NCBI RefSeq assembly: GCF_023195835.1
Contig: NZ_CP096200.1
Span: forward strand, 992,001-1,056,000
Reading direction: 5' to 3'
Origin: Vibrio sinaloensis
Lineage (GTDB): Bacteria > Pseudomonadota > Gammaproteobacteria > Enterobacterales > Vibrionaceae
DNA: 64,000 bases
Part shown: positions 1-9,586 of the stretch, piece after piece
Layout: every line of letters starts with the position of its first letter
How positions within the stretch are numbered: the stretch's first letter is position 1
Notes under the pieces: model-generated
Seen by the model: the letters and a program-made list of their open reading frames with translations, nothing else
Told to the model about the DNA's origin: nothing
The model's database searches: none
Made by a program: the position numbers and the translations under genes

Positions 1-45
1 TGGCGCGTCTACTTGCAGAGTTTGGTCTGTAATATTTATCCAATA

Positions 46-73
46 AAAAAGAGCGACTCATGTCGCTCTTTTT
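46..73. terminator. Bidirectional rho-independent terminator
   Basis: A perfect stem of about 12 bp with a TCAT loop is flanked by an A-tract on the left and a T-tract on the right, so it can end transcription in both directions. It lies 18 bp beyond the pyrC stop codon. Confidence 0.85.
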
Positions 74-91
74 GCGTCGATAGAGTCAGGG

Positions 92-1120
92 TTATTTAAC
101 GCTCCAACTCACCGTTTCACCCGCGCGGATTGGCACCACCACGTCTTGACCAAATGGCATGCTTTTCGCGACCGCCCACTCTTGTTTGGTTAGTGTGACT
201 GTATCTTGGTTGCGCTCAATTCCGTAGAAGTCCGGGCCATTGTGGCTAGCAAAGGCTTCTAGGTTCTCAAGTTTACCTTCTTGTTCAAACACTTCAGCAT
301 ACAGCTCTAGCGCCGCATGTGCTGTGTATGAACCGGCGCAGCCACAGGCAGCTTCCTTCATTCCTTTGGCGTGGGGCGCAGAATCTGTGCCCAAGAAGAA
401 CTTTTTGCTGCCGCTGGTGGCGGCCTCAATCAACGCAAGCTGGTGGGTGTTGCGTTTTAGGATAGGTAAGCAGTAAAAATGAGGCTTGATGCCGCCGACC
501 AACATATGGTTTCGGTTGTACAGAAGGTGGTGCGCGGTGATGGTCGCCGCCACGTTATCGTTGGCATTTTTAACAAAGTTCGCCGCATCTGCTGTCGTGA
601 TGTGTTCAAGCACAATCTTCAGATTTGGAAAATCGTTGACGATAGGCGCTAATACGGTATCGAGGAAGGCTTTCTCACGATCAAAGATATCGACATCATG
701 GTGGGTGACTTCGCCGTGGACCAACAACAGCATGCCGACTTCTTGCATCGCCTCAAGAACGTGGTAAATGTTCTTTGCGTCAGTGACACCTGAATCAGAG
801 TTAGTCGTTGCACCTGCAGGGTAGAGCTTGGCTGCCACCACAGCACCAGACGCTTTGGCTTTGCGAATTTCGTCAGGGGTGGTGTTGTCAGTCAGGTAGA
901 GCGCCATCAAAGGTTGGAATTGCTCACTTGGCTGCTGGGCCATAATACGTTCACGGTAAGCGAGCGCCATTTCGGTGGTGGTCACAGGTGGGACAGTGTT
1001 TGGCATGATCAGCGCGCGTCCATTGTAGCGGCTAATGTCTCGCACGGTATCCTTGAGCACCTCGCCGTCACGTAAGTGAACATGCCAGTCGTCAGGACGT
1101 GTGATTGTAAGTGTTGTCAT
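92..1120 (-). CDS. pyrC: Dihydroorotase
   Basis: Class II dihydroorotase closes carbamoyl-aspartate to dihydroorotate, step three of de novo pyrimidine synthesis, in the cytosol. The protein opens with [15 protein letters not shown], which holds the HxH zinc ligands. The conserved carboxylated-lysine region ([16 protein letters not shown]), the VHGEV and LEHI histidines and the late GTDSAPH motif follow in family order. The start at 1120 is chosen over an upstream in-frame start at 1186 because it gives the usual 342 residues and sits just after a GGGAGC ribosome site. A terminator follows directly. Confidence 0.96.
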   Translation of the reverse strand: MTTLTITRPDDWHVHLRDGEVLKDTVRDISRYNGRALIMPNTVPPVTTTEMALAYRERIMAQQPSEQFQPLMALYLTDNTTPDEIRKAKASGAVVAAKLYPAGATTNSDSGVTDAKNIYHVLEAMQEVGMLLLVHGEVTHHDVDIFDREKAFLDTVLAPIVNDFPNLKIVLEHITTADAANFVKNANDNVAATITAHHLLYNRNHMLVGGIKPHFYCLPILKRNTHQLALIEAATSGSKKFFLGTDSAPHAKGMKEAACGCAGSYTAHAALELYAEVFEQEGKLENLEAFASHNGPDFYGIERNQDTVTLTKQEWAVAKSMPFGQDVVVPIRAGETVSWSVK

Positions 1121-1279
1121 TATTGCTCCCACCATTAATTGAGTTGTCTGATTGGAGCCCAAACGCGACGAAAACTGTGAAGGCAAACGCTTACGCTTAG
1201 GCGACAGGATGATAGAGCAAAGCGGTTTCTATTTCATCCCTTTTTTCATCGATACAGTGAGTTAATGGTGCTTAAGCGT

Positions 1280-1438
1280 TTAACGTACCGTCAGCCAAAG
1301 TGCGTGAATCGCCCCCGGTACAAAGAAGAAAAAGGTCAAAATCAGGTTGATTAAAAAGTCTTTGCCCAAGCCTTTATCAAGAAAGACCGCCACAGGTGGT
1401 AGAAAAATACATAAGATGATCATCACAAGTTTGTTCAT
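1280..1438 (-). CDS. YqaE/Pmp3-family small membrane protein
   Basis: This 52-residue protein has two hydrophobic segments (about 3-20 and 28-46) joined by a short DKGLGKDF turn, the layout of the YqaE/Pmp3/UPF0057 proteolipids. IFLPPVAVFL and the PGAIHALW ending fit the family. These peptides sit in the inner membrane and are linked to salt or cold stress in other organisms; the role here is unproven. The start is set by an AGGAG ribosome site 5-10 nt upstream; a longer reading to 1609 lacks support. Confidence 0.85.
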   Translation of the reverse strand: MNKLVMIILCIFLPPVAVFLDKGLGKDFLINLILTFFFFVPGAIHALWLTVR

Positions 1439-1631
1439 TGCTGCTCCTAGCTGATGGATTACGCCATCAGTATAGTCGGCTTTGCTCGCTAGTTGGCACC
1501 GTGTCGAGTTCAATATCAAAGCTGAGATTGGCGCAGTACGCTTTTCAGTGGGCATTTTTGTTCGTCGCGGCGAGAAAAGCTCATCAAATTGAGTATACTG
1601 GTGCGACAATAATAGATGCTTAGGATTAGCA

Positions 1632-3449
1632 ATGTCAGCCTCAACTCTTTCTCAAATCAATGTTTATCCGGTTAAATCTGTCTCTGGTGTGTCACTCTCT
1701 AGTGCTTGGGTCGAAAAGCAAGGTTTGATGTTTGATCGCCGTTTTATGCTTGCGTTAGCCGATGGCTCTATGGTCACTGCGCGCAAATATCCGCACATGG
1801 TGACCGTGAAATCGACACTCACAGCCGATGGTTTGATTCTTACCGCCCCTGGGCATGATCCACTGCGTCTTCGTTATAGTGAATTCAAGATGCAACCAAC
1901 CCCTGCGACAGTATGGAGTGACGACTTTAGCGCCTATACCACCACCGATGTTGCTGACGATTGGTTTAGTGCGGTGCTTGGACAACGCGTCGAGTTACTC
2001 TTTTGCGGGGAGCAGTCTAATCGGGTGCGAGAAAAGTTAGGCCACAATGTCAGTTTTGCTGATGGTTACCCGCTGCTGGTGATCAGTGATGCCTCGTTGG
2101 CCGAACTCAATCGCCGCAGTCCTGAAAATCACTCGATGGATCAGTTTCGCACCAACTTGGTGGTCTCTACTGACGAACCGTTTGCCGAAGACAGCTGGAA
2201 GCGAATTCGCATTGGTGACGTAGAGTTTGAGGCGGTCAAACCCTGTGAGCGCTGCATTTTGACCACGGTCGATGTTGAAACCGGTGAGTTCAGACCGACC
2301 AAAGAGCCGCTAAGAACGTTATCGCAGTTTCGTGCCAACAAATTTGGTGGGGTGTTCTTTGGCCAAAACTTGGTGGCGCTCAATGAAGGCACCATTCAAC
2401 AAGGTGATCAAGTTGAAGTGTTGGAGTACAAAGCCAAAGAGTCGTACGCCGACAATAGCCCAAGCAAGATGATCATGACTTGCGTTGAGCGAGAAGAGAT
2501 CGCTCGCGACTTTGTCACGTTTTGGCTCGAGCCACAGCAAGGTGAGGTACCAAGCTATCAGCCCGGTCAGCACTTACCGATTTCGATTCAAGTTAATGGC
2601 GAAACGATTGGACGACGCTACACGCTCTCGTCCAGTCCTTCGCGGCCTGGGCGTTTAGCTATCTCGGTGAAACGTATTGACGGTGGCCGAGTCTCGAACT
2701 GGTTAGTCGATCATCTTCAAATTGGCGATACCTTAGATTGCGAACAGCCCGACGGCAGTTTCCATCTTGGCAACAAGTCCCACTCGCCGCTGTTGCTGCT
2801 ATCAGCAGGCAGTGGTGTGACGCCGATGCTGTCGATGTTGCGTTATCTTGCTGATCACAATCAGCTCGATGATGTGGTGTTTTATCATCAATGTCGCAGC
2901 GTCGAGGACATCCCGTGCCGTGATGAGTTGGAGCAGTTGCGGGCAGAGCACTCTGGTCTGAAAGTCCTGATATCCTTGTCGCAAGCACCGCTAGATTGGT
3001 TTGGCCTAAAAGGACGATTTACCCTATCGCATCTTAAGCAAATTAAAGATGTTGAGCAGCGTCAGGTGTTTGTCTGTGGGCCAGATGGCTTTATGCACAA
3101 AGCGAAAAATTTACTGCTGAAGAAAGGTTTGCCCGAAAAGCAGTATCATCAAGAAGCCTTTGGGGTAAGCAGTACCGCGTCGCAGCCGCTGGCCTCAGTA
3201 ACCATTAATGTCAACGGCCAAGCATTTAGTGGCGATAATCAAAAAACATTGCTCGAACAAGCCGAAGACGCGGGCATTGCGATTGCCAATAGCTGCCGAG
3301 CCGGGTTGTGTGGCGCGTGCAAAGTGACGCTGGACGCTGGGCAAGTACATCACCCAGACGTGCCGGCATTGCCAAAGAGTGAGCGCCATCAAGGTCATAT
3401 TTTGGCCTGTTGTAGCGTGCCACAAACCGATATAGACGTAAGCGTGTAA
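1632..3449 (+). CDS. MOSC (YcbX-like) - ferredoxin reductase - 2Fe-2S ferredoxin fusion
   Basis: A 605-residue three-part protein. Residues 1-270 are a YcbX-like MOSC region with the likely molybdenum-cofactor cysteine in VKPCERCIL. Residues 285-510 form a flavodoxin-reductase-like module with the FAD-binding RRYTLSSSP and a NAD-binding SAGSGVTPMLS motif. The C-terminus is a plant-type ferredoxin with cysteines in SCRAGLCGACKV and a last one in ILACCS. E. coli YcbX reduces N-hydroxylated bases with electrons from a separate reductase (CysJ). Here the electron chain appears to be built into one chain, which suggests a self-sufficient molybdoenzyme. The substrate is inferred, not shown. Confidence 0.88.
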   Translation: MSASTLSQINVYPVKSVSGVSLSSAWVEKQGLMFDRRFMLALADGSMVTARKYPHMVTVKSTLTADGLILTAPGHDPLRLRYSEFKMQPTPATVWSDDFSAYTTTDVADDWFSAVLGQRVELLFCGEQSNRVREKLGHNVSFADGYPLLVISDASLAELNRRSPENHSMDQFRTNLVVSTDEPFAEDSWKRIRIGDVEFEAVKPCERCILTTVDVETGEFRPTKEPLRTLSQFRANKFGGVFFGQNLVALNEGTIQQGDQVEVLEYKAKESYADNSPSKMIMTCVEREEIARDFVTFWLEPQQGEVPSYQPGQHLPISIQVNGETIGRRYTLSSSPSRPGRLAISVKRIDGGRVSNWLVDHLQIGDTLDCEQPDGSFHLGNKSHSPLLLLSAGSGVTPMLSMLRYLADHNQLDDVVFYHQCRSVEDIPCRDELEQLRAEHSGLKVLISLSQAPLDWFGLKGRFTLSHLKQIKDVEQRQVFVCGPDGFMHKAKNLLLKKGLPEKQYHQEAFGVSSTASQPLASVTINVNGQAFSGDNQKTLLEQAEDAGIAIANSCRAGLCGACKVTLDAGQVHHPDVPALPKSERHQGHILACCSVPQTDIDVSV

Positions 3450-3459
3450 CGCTGGCCGG

Positions 3460-3494
3460 CGGCGGTGCTGCAAACAGGTTTTGCAGCACCGCCG
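3460..3494. terminator. Strong hairpin between convergent genes
   Basis: A near-perfect 15-bp inverted repeat (CGGCGGTGCTGCAAA and its complement, 5-nt loop) fills the gap between the MOSC fusion gene and the convergent transporter gene. It probably ends both transcripts, although the T-tract is poor. Confidence 0.7.
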
Positions 3495-3502
3495 TTTGCC
3501 TA

Positions 3503-4387
3503 TCAAGTGGCGGCGCGGCTCAGTCTGCGCCTTAGTTTTATTTGTGACAACGCCACCCCGCATATCACCATCATCCCACCGCTCAGGTGATAAGGGTAGA
3601 TCGCTTCTCCAAGCCAAGTGGCGGCCAAGCAGAGTGCCACCACAGGCATCAAGTTCATAAACATCGCGCTCGACTCCGCGCCGATAAGGTCTATCGACTT
3701 GACCCACATCCATGGCGCAATAATTGAGGCCGCGACACCTGCATAGGCGATAAGTCCAATAGCGGATTGGTTGGGGGCGAGGGTGTGGCTAGTGAGCCAA
3801 ATTGGGGTCAACATGATGAGTGCCAGTACCCCTTGGATATACACCATGGTCCAGTTGGGTAGCGGCATTTTCCAACGTTTTAACAATACGCAGTAGCTGG
3901 CGTAACAGAGCGAGGCGATCACCATAATCGCATCCCCCTGCGTCACCGACTGATGAAGGAAAAATAGCGGGTTACCCTTGCCCAGCATTAAAGCCAAACC
4001 AGCCAAGGCCAATACTCCCCCAAACAGACTGAGTACGGAAACGCCTTTGCCGAGGAGTGGCACGCTAATAAACAGGGCAAACAAGGGAACTAAAGAGCCG
4101 ATAAGCGCCATATTAGACGCCGTGGTTGAGAGCCCTGCGTAATAAGCGAGCGATTGGTTTAATACCATGCCAAGTAGGGCGAGAGTGGTCAATTTAGGTA
4201 AGTTGGCGCGTATCACCGGCCAATGCTTGAGAACACCTTTAGAGCAAAAAGGGGTCAAGATCAGCACCGCCAGTAACCAGCGATAAAAGCTCATCGCGCC
4301 GGGTTCAATCACATCGGCGGCCATCTTGGTGGCGATGGCATTACCACCCCAAATCATGACAGTAAATAACGGCAGAAGATAAACCAT
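3503..4387 (-). CDS. EamA/DMT-family transporter
   Basis: A 294-residue inner-membrane protein with ten hydrophobic segments arranged as two EamA repeats, typical of drug/metabolite exporters of the RhaT/YdcZ type. The N-terminus VYLLPLFTVMIWGGNAIATKMA is a classic first helix of the family. Substrate is unknown. It is divergent from the AraC-type regulator that starts about 100 bp away, so that regulator probably controls it. The start has an AGGGT ribosome site. Confidence 0.9.
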   Translation of the reverse strand: MVYLLPLFTVMIWGGNAIATKMAADVIEPGAMSFYRWLLAVLILTPFCSKGVLKHWPVIRANLPKLTTLALLGMVLNQSLAYYAGLSTTASNMALIGSLVPLFALFISVPLLGKGVSVLSLFGGVLALAGLALMLGKGNPLFFLHQSVTQGDAIMVIASLCYASYCVLLKRWKMPLPNWTMVYIQGVLALIMLTPIWLTSHTLAPNQSAIGLIAYAGVAASIIAPWMWVKSIDLIGAESSAMFMNLMPVVALCLAATWLGEAIYPYHLSGGMMVICGVALSQIKLRRRLSRAAT

Positions 4388-4485
4388 ATGTGACCCTAAA
4401 GAGATAAACGGTAGTAATAGTCTGTCAGGTCTGTATGATTATATATATCGTTATTAAGACATTGCGCGTCATAGGAAGACAAGTT

Positions 4486-5274
4486 TTGAGAAAATCAGCC
4501 AAACACCTCCACCCATCGTTATCAATCGACAAAGCACCATCAGAAGTATTTATGAATTTTGAAGCGTTTTTGTCGAATACTGAAACTCGAATGCACAGCC
4601 ATCCTTGGGGACAGGTACAGCTGATCAGTGGTGGGATCTTGGAGATGGAAGCGCAAGGAACGCGATTTCTAGCGCCACCTCATTTAGCGATTTGGGTGCC
4701 TGCTGGGGTGATGCACACCAGTTTCAACCGTAAACCGCTGTCTTACTGCTCATTGAATATTGCTCAGAGCTTGACGGAAAACTTTCCCGATTGCACCAGT
4801 TTAATCAAAGTAACGCCCATCGTGTCGGCGATTGTGGATGACTTTCGACAGCGCCAAATCAACATCGCAAGCACTCAACAAGACAAACGCTTGGTGCAAG
4901 TGCTGTTGGATCAGTTGGCTACCCGCGATACTCAGCACCATTTTTTGCCTTCAACGGATACCAAATACTTGGCCAAGATCTTAGCCGCGGTGGAGGAGAA
5001 CCCTATCGACAATACCAGTTTGTCACAGTGGGCTGAGCGAGTGCACACCACAGAGCGTACACTGGCCCGTCACTGCCAGGCAGAGCTGGGGATGAGTTTT
5101 ACCGAGTGGCGATTGCGAGTTCGCTACCTCTACTCAATGGACTTACTCAGAAAGGGCCACTCGGTAAAAGAGGTGGCCCTTACTCTGGGCTACAATCAGG
5201 CCAGCCCATTTATCGCGATGTTCAAAAAATACTCCGGGCAAACCCCGGAGCAATACAAGAGCCGATTACTTTGA
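4486..5274 (+). CDS. AraC-family transcriptional regulator
   Basis: An N-terminal cupin-like sensor region (MHSHPWGQVQLISGG) is followed by a C-terminal AraC double helix-turn-helix (SLSQWAERVHTTERTL; KEVALTLGYNQASPF). The longest reading begins at ATG 4435, but a TTG at 4486 preceded by AGGA at 9-nt spacing is a better initiation site; ATG 4552 would cut into the conserved sensor region. Its likely target is the divergent EamA exporter. The 3' end overlaps the convergent peptidase-like gene by 9 bp. Confidence 0.86.
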   Translation: MRKSAKHLHPSLSIDKAPSEVFMNFEAFLSNTETRMHSHPWGQVQLISGGILEMEAQGTRFLAPPHLAIWVPAGVMHTSFNRKPLSYCSLNIAQSLTENFPDCTSLIKVTPIVSAIVDDFRQRQINIASTQQDKRLVQVLLDQLATRDTQHHFLPSTDTKYLAKILAAVEENPIDNTSLSQWAERVHTTERTLARHCQAELGMSFTEWRLRVRYLYSMDLLRKGHSVKEVALTLGYNQASPFIAMFKKYSGQTPEQYKSRLL

Positions 5275-6192
5275 CTGCTCCGCTAGCACATAGTCCAAAC
5301 CACCGACAATGGCCGCGACTTGGGCTAGGTTGCACTCTTGAGCCGTCACTTTCGGGCTATCAGGGTAAACTTCGGTCGTGGTGCCGTAAGTGCAGTTGGT
5401 CACCCCGCCACACAGACCGAGTTTGACCATAGGGTATAAGATGACACCATGCTGAACCACGGGCGAGCCAATGATCTCTCCTTTCTCATCGGCTGGGGCG
5501 ATATGGGTGACTTTACTCACCGACTCGATCACTGCCGCTTGAAACTCTGGTTGTGGGTTTTCACTGTCGCCCACAGTGTAGAAGCCATCTGGAATCATCC
5601 CTTCGATATACTCGATGCCGTCTCGCGCGGCGAGGGCTGGGCGAAACTCAGATTCGTCGGTATCTGTGGTTTCGTGTAAATCGATATGAACCAATATCTC
5701 GCCGTCTAGGCTGGCAACCAGTGCCATCAAGTTGGCCGATTCTTCCGCTGGGGAATCGGTGTAGAACGAGCGGTTAGGATCAAGGGCTAATGGATTCCAT
5801 CGGTTAATGGTTTCGTAACCCCAGGGGCTGACGCAGGGCGCAACCACAATATTGAACTCCTGGCTGTATCGCGCCATCTCGGTGCGGGCGAATTCGAGCG
5901 CGCCGTGCACACCACTGGTCTCGTAACCGTGAACACCCCCGGTTACCAGGACAACCGGCTTGTGTGGTTGCCAATTTTTGCTCTTGATGCAATACAACGG
6001 GTAACGAGCTGGATCGTAAGAGAGCGCCCCGTACTGCTCAACATCAAACTGTTCACGCAGAGCGTCAATTTTCGGTATGACCTCTTGCTGATAGTGACGC
6101 TTGATTGAGGTTTGTGCACGCCACTGCTTGCGCTGCGCTTCGCCCCATTTTTCACCGGGTGTGCCGATCGGATAAGTGTAACTGCTGTGCAT
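5266..6192 (-). CDS. M14-family metallopeptidase / succinylglutamate desuccinylase-like protein
   Basis: A 308-residue zinc hydrolase of the carboxypeptidase A-like (M14) fold. It shows the HGYE zinc motif in GGVHGYETSG, the arginine-containing NRWNPLALDPNR stretch and a second histidine in HIDLHETTD. No signal peptide is visible, so it is probably cytosolic. Members of this group cut amide bonds of small acyl-amino acids or peptides; the substrate is not predictable from sequence. It converges on the AraC-type gene with a 9-bp overlap. Confidence 0.83.
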   Translation of the reverse strand: MHSSYTYPIGTPGEKWGEAQRKQWRAQTSIKRHYQQEVIPKIDALREQFDVEQYGALSYDPARYPLYCIKSKNWQPHKPVVLVTGGVHGYETSGVHGALEFARTEMARYSQEFNIVVAPCVSPWGYETINRWNPLALDPNRSFYTDSPAEESANLMALVASLDGEILVHIDLHETTDTDESEFRPALAARDGIEYIEGMIPDGFYTVGDSENPQPEFQAAVIESVSKVTHIAPADEKGEIIGSPVVQHGVILYPMVKLGLCGGVTNCTYGTTTEVYPDSPKVTAQECNLAQVAAIVGGLDYVLAEQSK

Positions 6193-6369
6193 GATTGAGC
6201 CCTAAAGGTGATTGGATACGCGCCATAGCATAGAGCGGCGGTGGGCGAGAGGCAATGTTCAAGCTAGCAAAAACCGTGGCGAGGGACAGTAAGATGTTTT
6301 TGTTTCTGTGGTGAGCAGGAAGTGTTACATTCCCTTACATTCTAACCGATTAATTAAGAGTATCTACTT

Positions 6370-7275
6370 ATGGCTGGGGCAAGTCTTTTAACCTTATTAG
6401 ATGATATTGCAACCGTATTGGATGATGTGGCCCTGATGTCCAAAATGGCAGCGAAAAAGACGGCTGGTGTGCTGGGAGATGACTTAGCACTGAACGCACA
6501 ACAAGTCTCGGGCGTAAGAGCGGAGCGAGAGATCCCTGTGGTTTGGAGTGTCGCCAAAGGATCATTTCGCAACAAGTTGATTTTAGTACCGGCGGCTTTA
6601 GCGATGAGCGCGTTTATCCCTTGGCTTATCATGCCGCTACTGCTACTTGGTGGATTGTTCCTCTGTTTTGAGGGGGCAGAAAAAGTCATCGAAAAACTGT
6701 TTCACCCTCGACCACACTCGCCGAACGAGGGGGCAACCAGTGACCTTTCTGCCGAAGAATACGAGCGTAGCAAGATCAAAGGCGCGATTCGAACCGACTT
6801 TATTTTGTCGGCCGAGATTATTGTCATTGCTCTGGGGACGGTGCAAGGACAAGCGATGACGACGCAAATTCTTGTGGTCAGTTTGATTGCACTGGTGATG
6901 ACGATTGGCGTGTATGGACTGGTTGCCGCTATCGTCAAGCTCGATGACCTTGGCCTTTATTTAGTGCGCCGCTCACAGCCACAAAGCGTGAGTATGAGCC
7001 TTGGCCAAGGGTTGATCGCTTTTGCGCCTAAGTTAATGAAAGTGCTTGCGGTGGTCGGAACCGCAGCGATGTTCTTGGTGGGAGGAGGCATAGTGGTACA
7101 TAACGTTGCGTTGATCCACCACTGGGTTGAGCCATTGATCCTCAATTTCTCTGACATCTCAGGGGGCCGTTTGGTGATCGCTACATTGCTCAACGGCGCA
7201 ATCGGTGTGCTGGCGGGGTTGGCTGTGGTGGCGGTGGTCACTGTTGCTCAGCGAGTGAAAAGCCAGCTGAGTTAA
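6370..7275 (+). CDS. yedI: DUF808 (YedI-like) inner-membrane protein
   Basis: The N-terminus AGASLLTLLDDIATVLDD and the block KMAAKKTAGVLGDDLALNA are hallmark sequences of the DUF808/YedI family. At 301 residues it matches the usual length. Five to six hydrophobic segments follow residue 70, so it is an integral membrane protein. Function is unknown in the family. It is monocistronic, with opposite-strand genes on both sides. Confidence 0.9.
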   Translation: MAGASLLTLLDDIATVLDDVALMSKMAAKKTAGVLGDDLALNAQQVSGVRAEREIPVVWSVAKGSFRNKLILVPAALAMSAFIPWLIMPLLLLGGLFLCFEGAEKVIEKLFHPRPHSPNEGATSDLSAEEYERSKIKGAIRTDFILSAEIIVIALGTVQGQAMTTQILVVSLIALVMTIGVYGLVAAIVKLDDLGLYLVRRSQPQSVSMSLGQGLIAFAPKLMKVLAVVGTAAMFLVGGGIVVHNVALIHHWVEPLILNFSDISGGRLVIATLLNGAIGVLAGLAVVAVVTVAQRVKSQLS

Positions 7276-7319
7276 TCCGCGAGGATATGGTTGTTCAGTT
7301 GAGGCCGAACACCTTTGAA

Positions 7320-7967
7320 TCAACCCTCGGCTTCGACTATCTGCTCAATGGCTTCGACTAATCTTTCTGCTGTCTGCGCACCTGAAATGAGGTGTTTCTG
7401 ATTGATAATAATGGCCGGGACGGCATTAATACCCGCTTCGAGCCATTGTTGCTCTGTGGCAGCCACTGCGTCAGCCCAACTCTGATCATGAATAATGTGC
7501 TGAGCGACTTGTGGGTCCAGTCCGACTTTGGCGGCGCATTCTATCAGTACTTTCTCATCACTGACATCAAGTTGATCAGTGAAGTAAGCGGCAAATAGCG
7601 CCATTTCCAGCTCCATCTGTTTCTCTTCACTTTGTGCCCAAAGCAGCAGTTGGTGCGCTTTTCGGGTGTTATAGATACGCATTTGGTCATAAAACTCAAA
7701 TCTAAACCCCACCTCTTGGCCGAGTTGGGTCAGAGTTTGGCGAGCGGCAATGCTGGCCTCCTCACTGGTGCCATACTTTTCTTGAATGTGCTCACGCAGG
7801 TTTTGTCCTTCTGGAGCCATCGCTGGGTTCAACTCGAACGGATGCCAATGAATATCCGCGCTGATGCTCGATTCAAGGCTCGACAACGCCCGTTCTAAGC
7901 GTTTAAAACCTATGATGCACCAAGGGCAAACTACATCCGAGACGATATCAATACGAACAGTGTGCAT
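7320..7967 (-). CDS. DsbA-family oxidoreductase (FrnE-like)
   Basis: A 215-residue thioredoxin-fold protein of the FrnE/2-hydroxychromene-2-carboxylate isomerase branch. The redox motif CPWC lies at the end of strand one (IDIVSDVVCPWC), and the C-terminal VPAIIIN carries the cis-proline. There is no signal peptide, so it is cytoplasmic, unlike periplasmic DsbA. The start at 7967 follows an AAGGAT ribosome site; an extension to 7988 is possible but less likely. Confidence 0.88.
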   Translation of the reverse strand: MHTVRIDIVSDVVCPWCIIGFKRLERALSSLESSISADIHWHPFELNPAMAPEGQNLREHIQEKYGTSEEASIAARQTLTQLGQEVGFRFEFYDQMRIYNTRKAHQLLLWAQSEEKQMELEMALFAAYFTDQLDVSDEKVLIECAAKVGLDPQVAQHIIHDQSWADAVAATEQQWLEAGINAVPAIIINQKHLISGAQTAERLVEAIEQIVEAEG

Positions 7968-8174
7968 GTTGTGATCCTTCTGTGCCATTGCTGATAAGTA
8001 TAGCCTTACTCAAGAGGTTGAATTCAAAGTAACACACACCTTAGCTCTACGCCTATTCACTACTACGCAAAAATTTGATTCAAGGGTGAAGAGCGACCAC
8101 AGCAGGCTTTGTTATGATGCGAAGTAATGGAGCACTCTGTTTAGAGTGTTGACTCCCTGAGAAAGGAATGGGTG

Positions 8175-9527
8175 ATGAACAATTCTCACGCGACCGATGT
8201 AATACTGCATGCCTTTGATTGGCCTTATGCCATGGTCGAGCAGCGTGCAAGGCAAATACAACAAGCGGGCTACCAGTCGGTATTGGTATCACCGCCAATG
8301 AAATCGTTAAAGCGCGATTCGGGTACCGAGTGGTGGCAGCGCTATCAACCGCAAGACTACCGAGTTATCGATAACCAACTCGGTAACACTCAAGATTTTA
8401 AGCAAATGCTGGAAACGCTAAAGGCGCTGGGCGTTCATGTTTATGCTGATGTGGTGTTTAACCATATGGCTAACGAGTCGGATAAGCGGAGCGACCTACA
8501 ATACCCCAGTGATGCGGATTTAGCCGACTATCAACGCAACCGCGAATATTATCAAGCGCAGCAACTGTTTGGTGATTTAAGCCAGCCGCTTTTCGGCTGT
8601 TCGGACTTTGTTGAAGCATTCGGCATTGAGGACTGGCAAGATCGCTGGCAGGTCCAAAATGGGCGCATCACTGGCGGCCCGTCTGATCCAGGCCTACCGA
8701 CTCTACGAGTTTGCCCCCATGTGGTTGAACAGCAGCAAGCCTACCTTCGTGCGCTCAAGCAACTGGGCGTGAAAGGGTTTCGCATCGATGCGGCCAAGCA
8801 TATGACCCTTGAGCACCTTAAGCAGGTATGGACCGAAGAGATTTGCCAAGATGTCCACATTTTTGGCGAGATCATTACTAGCGGCGGGGCCACCAAACCC
8901 GAATATGAACTGTTTTTGGAGCCATTTCTGGCCCAAACTTGCTTAGGCGCGTATGACTTCCCGCTGTTTCAGACCTTGTTTGATGCGTTAGACACTCAAG
9001 GCAGCCTAAAGAGCTTGGTTGACCCTTACTGCTTTGGTCAAGCGCTGTCGGAGAGCCGTGCAATCACGTTTGCGATTACACACGATATTCCCAATAACGA
9101 TGTGTTTGCCAACTTGGTGATGAGCGAAGCCAATGAGTGGCTGGCCTATTGCTACCTGCTCGGACGAGATGGTGGCGTGCCGCTTATCTACACCGACTTA
9201 AACACCAGTGGCATTGAAGATCAGCAGGGTGAGCCGCGCTGGATGGGGGCATGGAAAGACGAGAAGATGCTGGCTGCCATCGATTTCCACAATCGAATGC
9301 ATGGTAAGAGTATGAAAATACTTGAGGCGTCGGATGATCTGCTGGTGTTTGCTCGTGCAGACGAAGGTATGGTTATTATCAACAAGTCACAGCGTGCGCA
9401 AAGCGTCGATTTTATCACTAAGTCAGAATGGCTCGATCTACTGACCTTAGAGAGCGTTGAGCCCAAAGCGGGTCGTTGTTTGGTTAAGGTGCCGCCTCAA
9501 TCGGCGATGATGCTAGTGGTCATCTAG
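8175..9527 (+). CDS. Alpha-amylase family (GH13) protein, cytoplasmic
   Basis: A GH13 (beta/alpha)8 glycosidase of about 450 residues. The four conserved regions are visible: DVVFNH; GFRIDAAKH with the nucleophile aspartate; IFGEII with the acid/base glutamate; and ITHDIPNND. No secretion signal is present, so it likely acts on internal maltodextrins or glycogen. AAGGA precedes the ATG at 8175; an in-frame GTG one codon earlier is possible. A terminator follows at 9541. Confidence 0.92.
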   Translation: MNNSHATDVILHAFDWPYAMVEQRARQIQQAGYQSVLVSPPMKSLKRDSGTEWWQRYQPQDYRVIDNQLGNTQDFKQMLETLKALGVHVYADVVFNHMANESDKRSDLQYPSDADLADYQRNREYYQAQQLFGDLSQPLFGCSDFVEAFGIEDWQDRWQVQNGRITGGPSDPGLPTLRVCPHVVEQQQAYLRALKQLGVKGFRIDAAKHMTLEHLKQVWTEEICQDVHIFGEIITSGGATKPEYELFLEPFLAQTCLGAYDFPLFQTLFDALDTQGSLKSLVDPYCFGQALSESRAITFAITHDIPNNDVFANLVMSEANEWLAYCYLLGRDGGVPLIYTDLNTSGIEDQQGEPRWMGAWKDEKMLAAIDFHNRMHGKSMKILEASDDLLVFARADEGMVIINKSQRAQSVDFITKSEWLDLLTLESVEPKAGRCLVKVPPQSAMMLVVI

Positions 9528-9540
9528 CTGTGGGTATAGC

Positions 9541-9564
9541 AAAGGCGCCAGTTCGGCGCCTTTT
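9541..9564. terminator. Rho-independent terminator
   Basis: An AAAGGCGCC stem, 5-nt loop, and GGCGCCTTTT arm lie between the convergent amylase and chemoreceptor genes and can serve both. Confidence 0.85.
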
Positions 9565-9586
9565 GCTGCTGGTGATACTGACTCCC

